64,000 nt of DNA from Priestia aryabhattai. GTDB taxonomy: Bacteria > Bacillota > Bacilli > Bacillales > Bacillaceae_H. Positions 63,530-64,000 of the stretch are shown one piece after another (the first letter of the stretch is position 1; the number at the start of each line of letters is the position of its first letter). Where the stretch lies: positions 92,398 to 156,397 of the forward strand of contig NZ_JAMBOQ010000006.1 in NCBI RefSeq assembly GCF_023715685.1, in the 5' to 3' direction. Under the pieces are notes generated by a model. The model did not search any database, was not told the DNA's origin, and worked only from the letters and a program-made list of their open reading frames with translations. The translations under genes were made by a program, and so were the position numbers.

Positions 63530-63881
63530 TAGAGAGATAAGGGGTATCTGATACGGTGTGGTTATGACGTATAGATACCCTAACGTATGATTTTATAGCC
63601 TTGATTTATTCTTGATAAAAGGTTTTTCTAAAAAAACAAGATTTATTTTAAAAAATCTATTGACGCTTTAAAATATCCGTGGTAAATTTATATACGTCGC
63701 TGATGAGCGATACTAAATTTATCAAAAACTTGAAAAAACTTCTTAAAAAAGTTGTTGACAAGAAAGAGGTAAACTGGTAAGATTAAAAAGTCGCTTAAGA
63801 GCGGCGGTTGAACTTTGAAAACTGAACAAAGCGACAAACGTCAACGTTAAATTTTATTTTTTAATTGAGCAAGTCAAACAT
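63530..63881 (+). promoter_or_regulatory. rRNA operon promoter region with tandem P1 and P2
   Basis: P1: TTGACG (63660-63665), 17 bp, TAAATT (63683-63688). P2: TTGACA (63755-63760), 17 bp, TAAGAT (63778-63783). The two are 95 bp apart, the standard Bacillus rrn spacing. The segment CTTTGAAAACTGAAC downstream belongs to the rRNA leader. A GGGTATCT/AGATACCC hairpin at ~63540-63590 may end ygxA. Confidence 0.92.

Positions 63882-64000
<119 letters not shown>

Overview
The window looks like a chromosome segment of Priestia (Bacillus) megaterium or a very close relative. Three things point there: the start of a 16S rRNA gene at the right edge has the V1 sequence I associate with that species, the 545-residue beta-amylase with a starch-binding tail is of the B. 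megaterium type, and many genes occur in the order known from Bacillus subtilis (yfk, yfh and yga blocks running into perR-ygzB-ygxA-rrn). Base composition is low-GC and codon use looks even. I see no prophage, insertion sequence or CRISPR array.

Layout. (1) 1-5 kb: end of a type VII secretion (yuk/yue) locus, then two secreted degradative enzymes (endonuclease I-type nuclease, beta-amylase) and msrA. (2) 5-10 kb: an accessory patch with an ATP-binding/winged-helix protein that carries an in-frame 21-bp repeat array, a secreted barrel-like protein, the ABC-F factor YfmM and a 2-hydroxyacid dehydrogenase. (3) 10-15.4 kb: a nitric-oxide island: NO synthase, a YflJ-like peptide, the NO-sensing repressor NsrR and divergent hmp with two NsrR-type operators, followed by a lone SidA/IucD-type N-monooxygenase. 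(4) 15.5-26 kb: sigma-B-type stress gene (DJ-1 family), CAP-domain secreted protein, adenine deaminase behind a guanine-class riboswitch, the yfkK/J/I/H group, an iron/zinc-type P1B ATPase, and czrA-czcD with an ArsR-type operator. (5) 26-33 kb: a PadR-type operator driving a DUF3237 gene and phenolic acid decarboxylase, OsmC, YdaG-like, ChaA, YfkD, YfkAB, with two copies of a long structured dispersed repeat. (6) 33-42 kb: class I fumarase, PdaA, RlmD-type methyltransferase, an amino acid permease behind a single-aptamer glycine riboswitch, and an orphan sporulation-type sensor kinase followed by a dense DnaA-box cluster. (7) 42-63.5 kb: the yfh/yga backbone (yfhE, yfhF, recX, yfhH, sspK, yfhJ, yfhP, mutY, yfhS, fabL, sspE, ygaB-E, gsaB), an ABC-2 export operon, a small K+ channel, bcp, perR, ygzB, ygxA, then tandem rrn promoters and the 16S gene.

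How it fits together. Stress and metal homeostasis dominate: PerR/Bcp/MsrA and the P1B ATPase for peroxide and iron, CzrA/CzcD for zinc, NOS/NsrR/Hmp for nitric oxide, DJ-1 and OsmC for general stress. Sporulation adds SspE, SspK, PdaA and the orphan kinase. Several genes are controlled by visible cis elements (two riboswitches, NsrR, PadR, CzrA and PerR sites, sigma-B and sigma-G promoters). The least explained pieces are a tRNA-T-arm-like structured transcript ahead of a GNAT acetyltransferase (42.87-43.0 kb), the DnaA-box cluster at 41.7-41.9 kb with a DnaA-box palindrome at 5.0 kb, the 21-bp repeat array at 6.1-6.3 kb, and the pair of 260-280 bp structured repeats. Gene names are assigned from memory of protein families and B. 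subtilis gene order, not from a database search.
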